A stretch of 64,000 bases of DNA. It comes from Chitinophaga pinensis. GTDB taxonomy: Bacteria > Bacteroidota > Bacteroidia > UKL13-3. The position numbers and the translations under genes are program-made. Below are positions 56,682 through 64,000 of this stretch, one piece after another; position 1 is the stretch's first letter, and each line of letters begins with the position of its first letter. The stretch covers positions 1 through 64,000 of the forward strand of contig CAMBSD010000002.1 in NCBI GenBank assembly GCA_945870425.1, given 5' to 3'. The notes beneath the pieces were generated by a model. That model saw only the letters and a list, made by a program, of their open reading frames with translations. It made no database searches and was not told the origin of the DNA.

Positions 56682-56945
56682 AAACTTTCAATATCTCTAA
56701 GAAAACGCTCTGCAAATGCCCAGGTGCCAAGTTGAAGTAGGCAGTGGTTAATACATCCATTAACATGTCTTTCTTTATGGCTTTCAAATTCACCAAAGTC
56801 CAACGATAATTGCCTCATTTGTTAGGTACGGGATAAATCAACTTTTTGTTAATCATGCAAAATAAAGGTTGTTCTTCTTTGCTTAACAAAACACAGCAAC
56901 GGTTTTCTTTCGCATTATGTGTTACAAATATTATACCTTTAACCT
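56678..56945 (-). pseudogene. MmcQ/YjbR-like (DUF419) protein pseudogene
   Basis: On the minus strand, one frame reads IIFVTHNAKENRCC, PLFCMINKKLIYPVPNK, an in-frame TGA, GNYRWTLVNLKAIKKDMLM, DVLTTAYFNLAP and GHLQSVFLEILKVFK. The P..NK-x-x-W...NL....K..L...L..AY pattern is like the C-terminal half of small MmcQ/YjbR proteins. The TGA replaces the expected TGG of PNKWG. The 5' end is missing (a TAG lies four codons upstream) and the frame runs on through the folC stop region. A 46-codon ATG frame at 56678-56818 is a shadow of this decayed gene. Confidence 0.45.
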
Positions 56946-57038
56946 AGTAAGCTGTAAGTTCGCAGTGAGGTGTAGCTTTCACCTCGGAAAAAAACAATGG
57001 GTATTTAGGAAATTGTGCATTGCTTACCATACACTCAA

Positions 57039-57494
57039 CTATTTTCTTACATAATCGCTTTTGTTCAAAATGGCCATTGTACTGCTCGATTTGGCAATCA
57101 AAACCTCGGAATCATCACTAATAACCCACAATTCACTTTCGCAGAAATGTAGTTTTGAGCCTGGTTTAATCACAGTGCCAATGGCTTTAAGAGTATGACC
57201 TTTTCCAGGGTTTAAGTACGATACTTTTAATTCCACGGTTACCACTCCCTGCCCTTCTGCAAGTAAAGAAAAGGCTGCAAAACCTGCAACAATATCACTT
57301 ACAGTAGCGGTAACGCCACCATGCACAAAGCCCATTTGCTGTAGATGATGCTCTTCAAGGCGCATGCTTCCTTCTACCCTGCCAGGTGTAATCGTATGAA
57401 CTTCAAATCCAATGAAATGGGTAAAATGATTACCCTTGATTTTTTCATTTACCATTTTTTCGAAATCTGGATTGCCCGGTGTAAAGTTTTGCAT
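57039..57494 (-). CDS. PaaI-like hotdog-fold thioesterase
   Basis: 151 residues, one hotdog domain. The helix-containing motif QMGFVHGGVTATVSDIVAG near residues 51-69 is the family signature, with HGG for substrate and G...D for catalysis. FEVHTITPGRVEGSMRLEE forms the start and VTVELKVSYLNPGKGHTLK the central strand. It hydrolyses acyl- or phenylacetyl-CoA type thioesters; the substrate is not defined. ATG at 57494; divergent from the DUF3822 gene. Confidence 0.85.
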   Translation of the reverse strand: MQNFTPGNPDFEKMVNEKIKGNHFTHFIGFEVHTITPGRVEGSMRLEEHHLQQMGFVHGGVTATVSDIVAGFAAFSLLAEGQGVVTVELKVSYLNPGKGHTLKAIGTVIKPGSKLHFCESELWVISDDSEVLIAKSSSTMAILNKSDYVRK

Positions 57495-57550
57495 AAGTTT
57501 TTTTAGAAATATAAAATTGAAAATTTACTTTGCGAATGTAAGTCGAAAAT

Positions 57551-58426
57551 ATGCAAGCCGAAACACTCACACCTCTAAACATAAAACATTATACCGATGG
57601 CGATTTTGTGGCGGATAGTGAATTTAGGTATCATTTTTATCTTTCAATAGCTAAACATAAGGTAAGTTGTATCATTGCAGACCCCTTGAATGCCAGGGTG
57701 GTGTCGCTTAAAACATTCGGCAGTCCCGATATAGATTTTCTTAAAATAAACTACGATGATTGGAAACGGTTACAAGATATTTTACAAGAAATAAAACCTG
57801 CTTACAAGAGTAAGTTTGTTTTAATTGACAATGACGACTGCCTGATAGCTCCGGAATCATTATGCAATATTATTGAACTAGAAGCTTATTATCAGTTACA
57901 TAAACCGATTTTAAATAAATCGCAAATGTTGTACAGCAAATTGCATATTTTTAATACCACAGCTGTTTTTAACCTTCGCAATGAAACCATTAAATTCATT
58001 CGCTTTGAAATGCCTAATGCTGATTTGTTGCACCAATCGCAGCTTTTTATGAAAGCCATTGTAAAAAGTCAGATAGAGGAAAAAGAGAATAAAATATTTG
58101 TCAATGTGCACCAAGAGTTTATTGAAGTACTAGCCACTGATGGCCAAAACCTGTTGTTCTACAATACTTTTAAATACGACACTGAAACAGATTTTATATA
58201 TTACATTTTATCGGTGGCAGAGCAAAGGGGTATGGAATCAAATCAGATTCAAATTCTATTATTTGGGGATATCACTAATAGCGATAACGCCTTTGAGATG
58301 CTAAAAAAATATGCGGCAAGGGTGCAATTTGGTGATAAATTGCAGCAATATTTTTACCCTGAAGCATACAATCAATTTAGTTCTCACCAACATTTTGTTT
58401 TATCAAGTTGCCTGCTCTGCGAATAA
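57551..58426 (+). CDS. DUF3822 family protein
   Basis: 291 residues. Bacteroidota-restricted family with an actin/ASKHA-like look: F.YHFYLSIAKHKVSCIIAD near residues 26-45, SKFVLIDNDDCLIAPESL, VNVHQEFIEVLATDGQNLLF, and NQIQILLFGDITNSDNA near 227-243. The gene is usually found before rsmD, as here. Its 3' end overlaps rsmD by 19 bp, so they are co-translated. Function is not established. ATG at 57551. Confidence 0.88.
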   Translation: MQAETLTPLNIKHYTDGDFVADSEFRYHFYLSIAKHKVSCIIADPLNARVVSLKTFGSPDIDFLKINYDDWKRLQDILQEIKPAYKSKFVLIDNDDCLIAPESLCNIIELEAYYQLHKPILNKSQMLYSKLHIFNTTAVFNLRNETIKFIRFEMPNADLLHQSQLFMKAIVKSQIEEKENKIFVNVHQEFIEVLATDGQNLLFYNTFKYDTETDFIYYILSVAEQRGMESNQIQILLFGDITNSDNAFEMLKKYAARVQFGDKLQQYFYPEAYNQFSSHQHFVLSSCLLCE

Positions 58427-58947
58427 TTGGTGGCGAAAAAGGTGGCATTATCATAAATGCCCCTGCTAACTTGCCTGTGCGCCCAACTACAGACAGGGCT
58501 AAAGAAAGTTTGTTTAATATCCTGCATAATCATTTTAATCTAGATACCGTTTGTGCCCTCGATTTATTTAGTGGCACAGGAAATATGGCTTATGAATTTG
58601 CAAGTAGAGGTGCTTTAAAAGTGGTTAGTGTAGATATTAACTTTAACTGTTATAATTTTATCAAACAAAGTAAAATTAAACAAGACTTTGATAAGCTAGA
58701 GGTTCTTAAAGCTGATGTATTCAAATACTTGCAGAAATGTGAAGATAGCTTTGATATAATCTTTGCAGATGCACCTTACAATTTACCTAGAATATCAGAA
58801 ATACCCAATCTTGTTTTAGCTAAAAACATGCTTAAACAAGGCGGGTGGCTGATTGTTGAGCATGGAAGTGAATTGGATTTAAGCAAACATGCGCGTATCA
58901 GAGAAGTAAGAAAATATGGCCAATCTACTTTTTCGATTTTTGTTTAA
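58408..58947 (+). CDS. rsmD: 16S rRNA (guanine-966-N2)-methyltransferase RsmD
   Basis: 179 residues. It methylates G966 of 16S rRNA. RIIGGEKGG at the N-terminus, RPTTDRAKESLFNIL near residues 27-41, the SAM motif LDLFSGTGNMAYEFASRGA near 51-69, and VVSVDIN. Motif IV, usually D-P-P-(Y/F), reads FADAPYNLPR near 118-127. The start is TTG at 58408, overlapping the DUF3822 gene by 19 bp; an ATG is not available. Confidence 0.93.
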   Translation: MPALRIIGGEKGGIIINAPANLPVRPTTDRAKESLFNILHNHFNLDTVCALDLFSGTGNMAYEFASRGALKVVSVDINFNCYNFIKQSKIKQDFDKLEVLKADVFKYLQKCEDSFDIIFADAPYNLPRISEIPNLVLAKNMLKQGGWLIVEHGSELDLSKHARIREVRKYGQSTFSIFV

Positions 58948-59274
58948 TTTCTGATTTTCAAAAGAAAATTTATATATGGTAATCCTGTTTTAGGTACTAT
59001 CTAGAATCATTCACACAATCCTTCGCAAGAAGCCCAATAAGGCATGCCCTCCTATTTATAATGGGCTTTATATTTAAAATTACTCCTAAAGACTAATTGG
59101 AATTAACACGAACTCGCCAATGTTAACTAATGGATTAATTGCCAATAAATTTACCTTAATAATTTCAATAATTCTGTTCTTTTCTTAAAACGTAAAAACT
59201 ACTTCTTCATAATAAATTTTTAATAGCATATTCAATTGGTTTTCTTATTTTTGAATTGAGAATTAAACCATTGA
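58948..59274. other. 327-bp intergenic stretch with weak hairpin
   Basis: AT-rich, no ORF. A 7-bp inverted repeat AAGCCCA/TGGGCTT with a long loop lies near 59030-59072, after rsmD, as a possible weak terminator. The 3' end carries the promoter of the next gene. Confidence 0.4.
59246..59253 (+). promoter_or_regulatory. -7 element before the T9SS type B gene
   Basis: TATTTTTG matches TAnnTTTG and ends 21 nt before the TTG start at 59275. A -33 TTG is absent at the usual distance. Confidence 0.45.
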
Positions 59275-62200
59275 TTGAAACCATCTAGAGATAAATTTAT
59301 TAGTTCATTGTTGTGGCTAGCATTTTTGCTTGCTCATATTTGTGCCTATGCTAATTCTCCGCTAACGCCCATAACAGGCAACTTCATTAAGTTTATTGAA
59401 AACAAAGGCCAATGGCAATCCAATATACTTTTCAAGGCAAGCATCCCAAGCGGGGCTTTATTTATTGAAGAAAAGCAATTAACCTATGTGTTTGTTGACA
59501 AGCAAGCCATTCATGATTATCATCATGGCAAAAAAATCAGCACTGGAAGAGCTCATTCTATTGTAGTAAAATTTGATGGCGCTATGAGCCCAAGTGAGGT
59601 ATTGAAACAAAATATGTTTGCTGAATACTATAATTATTTTATTGGCAATGATGCCAGCAAATGGGCAAGTCATTGTAATGCCTATAGCAGTATTGTTCTT
59701 AAAAATATTTATAATGGCATAGACATAGAGATTATTGGAGATGGAGTGAAATTGAAAACCAATTTCATCGTTTCACCTTATGCCAACCCCAATCAAATAA
59801 AACTGAAATACCAAGGACAAGAGGATATTAAATTATTAGAGGGTAATTTGGTTTATACTACATCGTTGGGCTACATACAAGAGCAAAAACCATTCAGTTT
59901 GCAAGAAAACGAAATCATCAAAACCCAGTACGTTCTGAAACAAAACACACTTCAATTTGCGGTGAATGAATATGACCGAACACATGAATTAATAATAGAT
60001 CCTCAGATAATTTTTGGCACTTATGTGGGTTCGGTGGCTGATAATTTTGGTAATACTGCCGCCTATGATAATGCAGGAAATAGCTATGCGGGAGGCTCAG
60101 TCTACGATATTGGTTTCCCAGTAACCATAGGTGCTTACGATATAAATTTTAATGGTGGTAGCGGAGCCAACAATGAATATGCTCGAGACGCCATTATTGC
60201 TAAGTTCAATAGTGATGGTTCTCAAATGCTATACTCAACTTACTTGGGTGGTTCGAATAATGAGCAGCCTCATAGTATGATTGTAAATAATATGGGTGAA
60301 TTAGCTATATTGGGTTCAACCATGTCGAGCGATTTTCCTGTTTCCAACAAGGCTTTTGACAAAACCCATAATGGCAAGTATGATATTTTTGTTTGTAAAT
60401 TATCTGGAGACGGAACAAGTTTAATAGCCGGTACTTTTGTTGGAGGAAGCGAGGATGATGGTATCAGTGGCAATGATGATTATGATTACTCAACCAATCT
60501 TTCAAAGTTAAACCACAATTATTCTGATTGGTACAGAGGTGAAATTTTTTATGATTTAATAGGCAATGTGGTAGTGGCAAGTACAACTAGAAGTGCTAGT
60601 AATTTCCCTTTACAAAATCCATTTCAACCCATATTTGGGGGAAATCAAGATGGGCTTATATTCAAAATGAATGACTCATTAAGTGCTATGCTATTTAGTT
60701 CATATTTTGGAGGTAGTGGAGATGATGCGGCCTATGCCTTTTGTTTTGACAAGAGCAATAATATTTACCTTACTGGGGGAACAGAAAGTAGTAATATACC
60801 TAGTAAAACAAATAGCTATTTTGGGGCAATAGATGGCTTTATTGCAAAAATTGACGGCACGGGAACTTTGGTAAAAAGTATTTATCTAGGAACCAATCAA
60901 TACGATCAAAGTTATTTGATTCAATGCGACCAAGATAACAACGTATATGCCTATGGACAAACCACCGGGAACATTGTTCCAAGTGCTGGAGTTTATAAAA
61001 ACATTGGGGCAAAACAATTCATAAAAGTATTTGATAAAAACTTAAATGGTGTAATTAGGCAAACAGTTTTTGGAGCAAATACTAGCTTCCCTCAATTATC
61101 ACCTACTGCCTTTGTAGTGGATGAATGTAGCCGATTGTATTTAGCAGGATGGGGCGGAGGCACAAATACCAATAGGGGTTCACCTACAACAAACACTGTT
61201 GGTTTACCAGTAACAGTAGACGCCTTTCAAAAGTTAACAGATGGAAGTGACTTTTATATCATGGTTATTACCAACACCCTCGACAGGCTTGTATATGCCA
61301 GTTATATTGGCGGCAATCAAAGTCAAGATCATGTTGATGGTGGTACAAGTCACTTGGATAAAAACTTCGTAATTTACCAAACGGTTTGTGCCAGTTGCAA
61401 TTCAGGAGCTTCAGATTTCCCAACTACACTCAAAGCATACTCTAGAGTAAATCCAAGTGTGAGAACCTTTAATAGAAACTTACCTGGATGTAATATTGCA
61501 GTATTTAAATTTGATCTAAACACATACAAAATCCCACCAAAATTTAGAGATACTACATTTTATCTACTGGCAACTGACACCTTACGTTTTAAGCTAATAA
61601 TTACGGATGGCAACCAAAACAATATAGATTTTACATACAGCGGAAGCCTAACCAACAATGTTGAAAACCCTGCAATCATAGACAATATTGTAAAGACCCC
61701 TGGACTTACAACAGCTGACTTATATTGGGAATCTACATGCAATGACATAGGAAAGGATACTTTTGAACTTAGCATTGATATGATTAATGATGCTTGTCCT
61801 ATACCCATGCAAGGATTTGGCAAAATAAAAGTGGTGGTATCAGCCCCTACACTACCCCAAGCCAATACCTTTTGCTTAGTTAATTTGTCGCCAAATATAG
61901 TGCAGCTTAAATGGGATACAACACGAGCTTTAAGAATATTTGAAGAGTTCAGGATATTAAGAAGTAAGTCTAATAGTCCTTACGCTGAATATGGGAAAGA
62001 AGTATCGCAAAGTAATAGCTATTTTGTAGATTCCTTTGCTACAAATCATTCAAGCAACAACTATTGTTATACAGTTTATAGTACCAATTATTGCAAGCTG
62101 CATTCTGACACATCAAGAACTATTTGCTCCAATGTGATGCCCGATTCGGCTAATAAAATTTTTATAAAGAGCAATGATGAATTGATTTTATTGGGTCCAA

Positions 62201-63624
62201 ACGATACACTTACTATAAACGATAGCATTATTCATTTTGATAATAAAGATTCTGTTTTCATATCCCTAACAAGTAGTGAAAGTTCGAACCCCAAATTGAT
62301 ATATGCTTTACAAAATGAAAAAGGGAAGGCTTATTACAAAATAACGCTCCCGCTACATTGTCAATATGCTTTATATGATACCCTTACATTTACCCTAGAT
62401 CTAGTAAACAACCGATGCCCGAGACCTAATATTGGCAAGAAAACAATAAAGGTAGTTCCAATAACATATAAACCTGACTTTTCTATTCATTTAGCTTGTC
62501 CTAAAATTTATTCAAACAATAAGGTTGACCTTAGCATAAAAAATAAAAAACAAGACCCTCACTTTGACTTTTATAAAATTGTTCAACTAGAACAAAATAA
62601 TACATATAAAGTGGTAGGTAAATTCTCACCCTCAAGCATAGATTCAACCATAAGCATATTAAGCACAAGCAACTTGCAAAATCAGAATGTTTGCTTCTTG
62701 TTATTCCCTATCGATGTGTGTGGGAATGTTGGAGATACCATAAGTCGAGTTTGTACCCAAGATGCGGCCTCATCACCTCCAAATGGTGTAGATTTCCATA
62801 GTGTTACGGTAGTAAACGATAAGACTGTTAAGCTTACATGGCTAAGATTGCAGGATACAAATTTTTGGCAATATCGAATTTATAAGCACACTCGATTTGC
62901 TGATACAAGTATGTTGCCTATTCAAGTTTATTCATCAAATAGCGACACCACTTTTATAGATGAAAATGTGAAGGTCGATGAAAACGCCTATTGCTATGAA
63001 GTGCGCTCTGCCAACCAATGTGGCATAAACAGTGTAGCAAATACCAAATCATGTAGCATACTTTTGAATGGAATTTCTAGCCCATTTAAACACGATATCA
63101 ATTGGACAAATTATACCTATTGGCAAAACGGAATTCGAAAATATGAAATCATTAGAACTGAACCTTTTTATTCTCAATTGGATTCTGTTTTAACAAGCAC
63201 CAGTTTCAAACAAGAAAGATACATAGATGAAAAATGGAATTATGACAATGGGCTGTATAATTACAAAATAAGAGCTCTTGAAGGAATTGGAGGCAACAAT
63301 TCATTTAGTGAATCAAATACCATCGAGTTGATTCAATCACCTGTAGTGAACGTGCCAAATGCATATACACCGAATGGCGATAATATCAACGACCTATGGA
63401 AGGCAGTACCTGTGTTTGTAAAAGATTTCAATTTAAAACTTTATAACCGTTGGGGAGAAAAGTTATGGGAAACCAATGATAAAAAAGAATTTTTTAGCAA
63501 TAAATTCAGTGATAAATTTCCGGAAAACGATATTGCCATGAATGTGCTTGTTTATGTTATTACCTATAGTGGATGGGATGGAACAATTGGAACCAAAACT
63601 GGGAATGTTACCTTGCTGAGATAG
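59275..63624 (+). CDS. Large secreted protein with DUF7948, SBBP-like repeats and T9SS type B domain
   Basis: 1449 residues from a TTG at 59275 (KPSRDKFISSLLWLAFLLAH begins the signal peptide, cut near CAYA). The N-terminal DUF7948-like domain (about 35-245) contains FIENKGQWQSNILFKA and ANPNQIKLKYQG. Next come SBBP-type propeller units (about 250-740): FGTYVGSVADNFG, YSTYLGGSNNEQPHSM and FSSYFGGSGDDAAYA, each with G(S/N)..D/N. The middle holds Ig/FN3-like domains. The end is the gliding-motility-associated (CHU_C) domain with PNAYTPNGDNINDLW and LYNRWGEKLWET, a type B T9SS signal. Probably a cell-surface adhesin or motility-linked protein. Confidence 0.92.
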   Translation: MKPSRDKFISSLLWLAFLLAHICAYANSPLTPITGNFIKFIENKGQWQSNILFKASIPSGALFIEEKQLTYVFVDKQAIHDYHHGKKISTGRAHSIVVKFDGAMSPSEVLKQNMFAEYYNYFIGNDASKWASHCNAYSSIVLKNIYNGIDIEIIGDGVKLKTNFIVSPYANPNQIKLKYQGQEDIKLLEGNLVYTTSLGYIQEQKPFSLQENEIIKTQYVLKQNTLQFAVNEYDRTHELIIDPQIIFGTYVGSVADNFGNTAAYDNAGNSYAGGSVYDIGFPVTIGAYDINFNGGSGANNEYARDAIIAKFNSDGSQMLYSTYLGGSNNEQPHSMIVNNMGELAILGSTMSSDFPVSNKAFDKTHNGKYDIFVCKLSGDGTSLIAGTFVGGSEDDGISGNDDYDYSTNLSKLNHNYSDWYRGEIFYDLIGNVVVASTTRSASNFPLQNPFQPIFGGNQDGLIFKMNDSLSAMLFSSYFGGSGDDAAYAFCFDKSNNIYLTGGTESSNIPSKTNSYFGAIDGFIAKIDGTGTLVKSIYLGTNQYDQSYLIQCDQDNNVYAYGQTTGNIVPSAGVYKNIGAKQFIKVFDKNLNGVIRQTVFGANTSFPQLSPTAFVVDECSRLYLAGWGGGTNTNRGSPTTNTVGLPVTVDAFQKLTDGSDFYIMVITNTLDRLVYASYIGGNQSQDHVDGGTSHLDKNFVIYQTVCASCNSGASDFPTTLKAYSRVNPSVRTFNRNLPGCNIAVFKFDLNTYKIPPKFRDTTFYLLATDTLRFKLIITDGNQNNIDFTYSGSLTNNVENPAIIDNIVKTPGLTTADLYWESTCNDIGKDTFELSIDMINDACPIPMQGFGKIKVVVSAPTLPQANTFCLVNLSPNIVQLKWDTTRALRIFEEFRILRSKSNSPYAEYGKEVSQSNSYFVDSFATNHSSNNYCYTVYSTNYCKLHSDTSRTICSNVMPDSANKIFIKSNDELILLGPNDTLTINDSIIHFDNKDSVFISLTSSESSNPKLIYALQNEKGKAYYKITLPLHCQYALYDTLTFTLDLVNNRCPRPNIGKKTIKVVPITYKPDFSIHLACPKIYSNNKVDLSIKNKKQDPHFDFYKIVQLEQNNTYKVVGKFSPSSIDSTISILSTSNLQNQNVCFLLFPIDVCGNVGDTISRVCTQDAASSPPNGVDFHSVTVVNDKTVKLTWLRLQDTNFWQYRIYKHTRFADTSMLPIQVYSSNSDTTFIDENVKVDENAYCYEVRSANQCGINSVANTKSCSILLNGISSPFKHDINWTNYTYWQNGIRKYEIIRTEPFYSQLDSVLTSTSFKQERYIDEKWNYDNGLYNYKIRALEGIGGNNSFSESNTIELIQSPVVNVPNAYTPNGDNINDLWKAVPVFVKDFNLKLYNRWGEKLWETNDKKEFFSNKFSDKFPENDIAMNVLVYVITYSGWDGTIGTKTGNVTLLR

Positions 63625-63660
63625 GTAGTAGTTGATGGTTGCCTGTTGATAGAATCTATA

Positions 63661-63948
63661 ATGATTAATTTTATTCGCATGATGAGAATATTAGAAATAT
63701 TTATAGAGATATTATCTTGGCTTAGAATAATGGCATCTCCATTGATAATAGGTGTTGGCGTTGGCATCCTTGTATACGACAATAATCCTAATAATTCAGG
63801 TATGGCCATAGGAATTATTATTTCACTCATTGGTTTATTAGTTGGTATAATTGGGGCCACAAAAGTTTGGAGAAAAACAGGTACAAGTAATTTCATGTCA
63901 AGAGTAAATTCAACTCCTGAGTTAACTAATAAAGTAGATTCTAAATAA
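63661..63948 (+). CDS. Small two-helix membrane protein
   Basis: 95 residues from the ATG at 63661; the frame reaches a TTG at 63646, and ATGs at 63679/63682 are alternatives. Two hydrophobic segments: IMASPLIIGVGVGILVY and IGIIISLIGLLVGIIGAT, with a short NNPNNSG link. The tail is polar (VNSTPELTNKVDSK). No family recognised. It follows the T9SS type B gene by 36 bp, so it may be read from the same transcript. Confidence 0.6.
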   Translation: MINFIRMMRILEIFIEILSWLRIMASPLIIGVGVGILVYDNNPNNSGMAIGIIISLIGLLVGIIGATKVWRKTGTSNFMSRVNSTPELTNKVDSK

Positions 63949-64000
63949 TTATTTGTCACAAATACCTGCGGTGATAATAGCCTCATCAAAGATGCTTTGC
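63949..64000 (-). CDS. 3' end of a truncated gene, product unknown
   Basis: Reading the minus strand from the window edge gives QSIFDEAIITAGICDK and a TAA at 63949-63951, in the only long open frame there. The composition is protein-like, and the gene would continue beyond base 64000. With 16 residues no product can be named. It is convergent with the small membrane protein. Confidence 0.45.
   Translation of the reverse strand, partial: QSIFDEAIITAGICDK

Noticed and set aside
56678-56818. 46-codon minus-strand ATG frame ending WAFAERFLRDIESF
   Set aside because: It lies in another frame of the MmcQ/YjbR-like remnant, whose own frame shows a better family pattern. Treated as a shadow.

Overview
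The window is an AT-rich chromosomal segment from a member of the Bacteroidota, probably an uncultured or little-studied lineage near Sphingobacteriales/Chitinophagales/Flavobacteriales. The evidence is five predicted type IX secretion (T9SS) cargo proteins with C-terminal sorting domains (about 6.8, 19.8, 43.5, 51.7 and 59.3 kb). There are also Bacteroidota-type promoters (TTG, 19 bp, TAnnTTTG) in front of two tRNA loci, frequent TTG starts, a DUF3822-rsmD pair and an LpxK-type Gram-negative lipid A pathway. Most of the window is ordinary core genome with short operons on both strands.

Layout. 0-7 kb: tRNA-Leu(CAA) with promoter and terminator, miaE, an ECF sigma factor, an ABC-F protein with a decayed second P-loop, lpxK and recG. 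7-16 kb: a secreted GH13 alpha-amylase, a GT2 glycosyltransferase, an unknown exported protein behind a TGCA-rich array, a small membrane protein, two transposase remnants, an HMG-CoA-lyase-like gene and a DUF349 protein with a strong terminator. 16-20 kb: an O-methyltransferase-like protein, a glmM-type phosphohexomutase, ychF, then tRNA-Gly(GCC) and tRNA-Leu(UAA). 20-27 kb: secreted proteins and a surface-polysaccharide cluster (O-antigen ligase, Wzz-like, Wzx-like flippase, divergent GT4), followed by REP-like and other dispersed-looking repeats.

27-42 kb: tsaD, two paralogous polyprenyl synthases, an uncharacterised GNAT/Mom-like protein overlapping miaA, an HD phosphohydrolase, a nitronate-monooxygenase-like protein, a LolD-like ATPase, a 2H-phosphoesterase-like protein, UspA and a second HD protein, and a TPR-adenylate cyclase. 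42-51 kb: lysA, an M1 peptidase, a PagL-like outer-membrane protein lacking its catalytic His, a small zinc-ribbon membrane protein, a GNAT protein, a thioredoxin-like protein lacking its CxxC, an SDR, and an AlkA-type DNA glycosylase pseudogene. 51-64 kb: a small unknown protein, a repeat-containing T9SS protein, GT2-rsmG-folC, an MmcQ/YjbR-like pseudogene, a thioesterase, DUF3822-rsmD, a 1449-residue T9SS type B protein, a small membrane protein and the 3' end of a truncated gene.

Themes: tRNA and rRNA modification (miaE, tsaD, miaA, rsmG, rsmD), envelope biogenesis and export (lpxK, glmM, Wz genes, LolD, T9SS cargo), isoprenoids, and several proteins whose family catalytic residues are missing. 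I see no CRISPR array, prophage, intact insertion sequence or recognisable defence island. The best candidate for undescribed biology is the GNAT/Mom-like gene translationally coupled to miaA.
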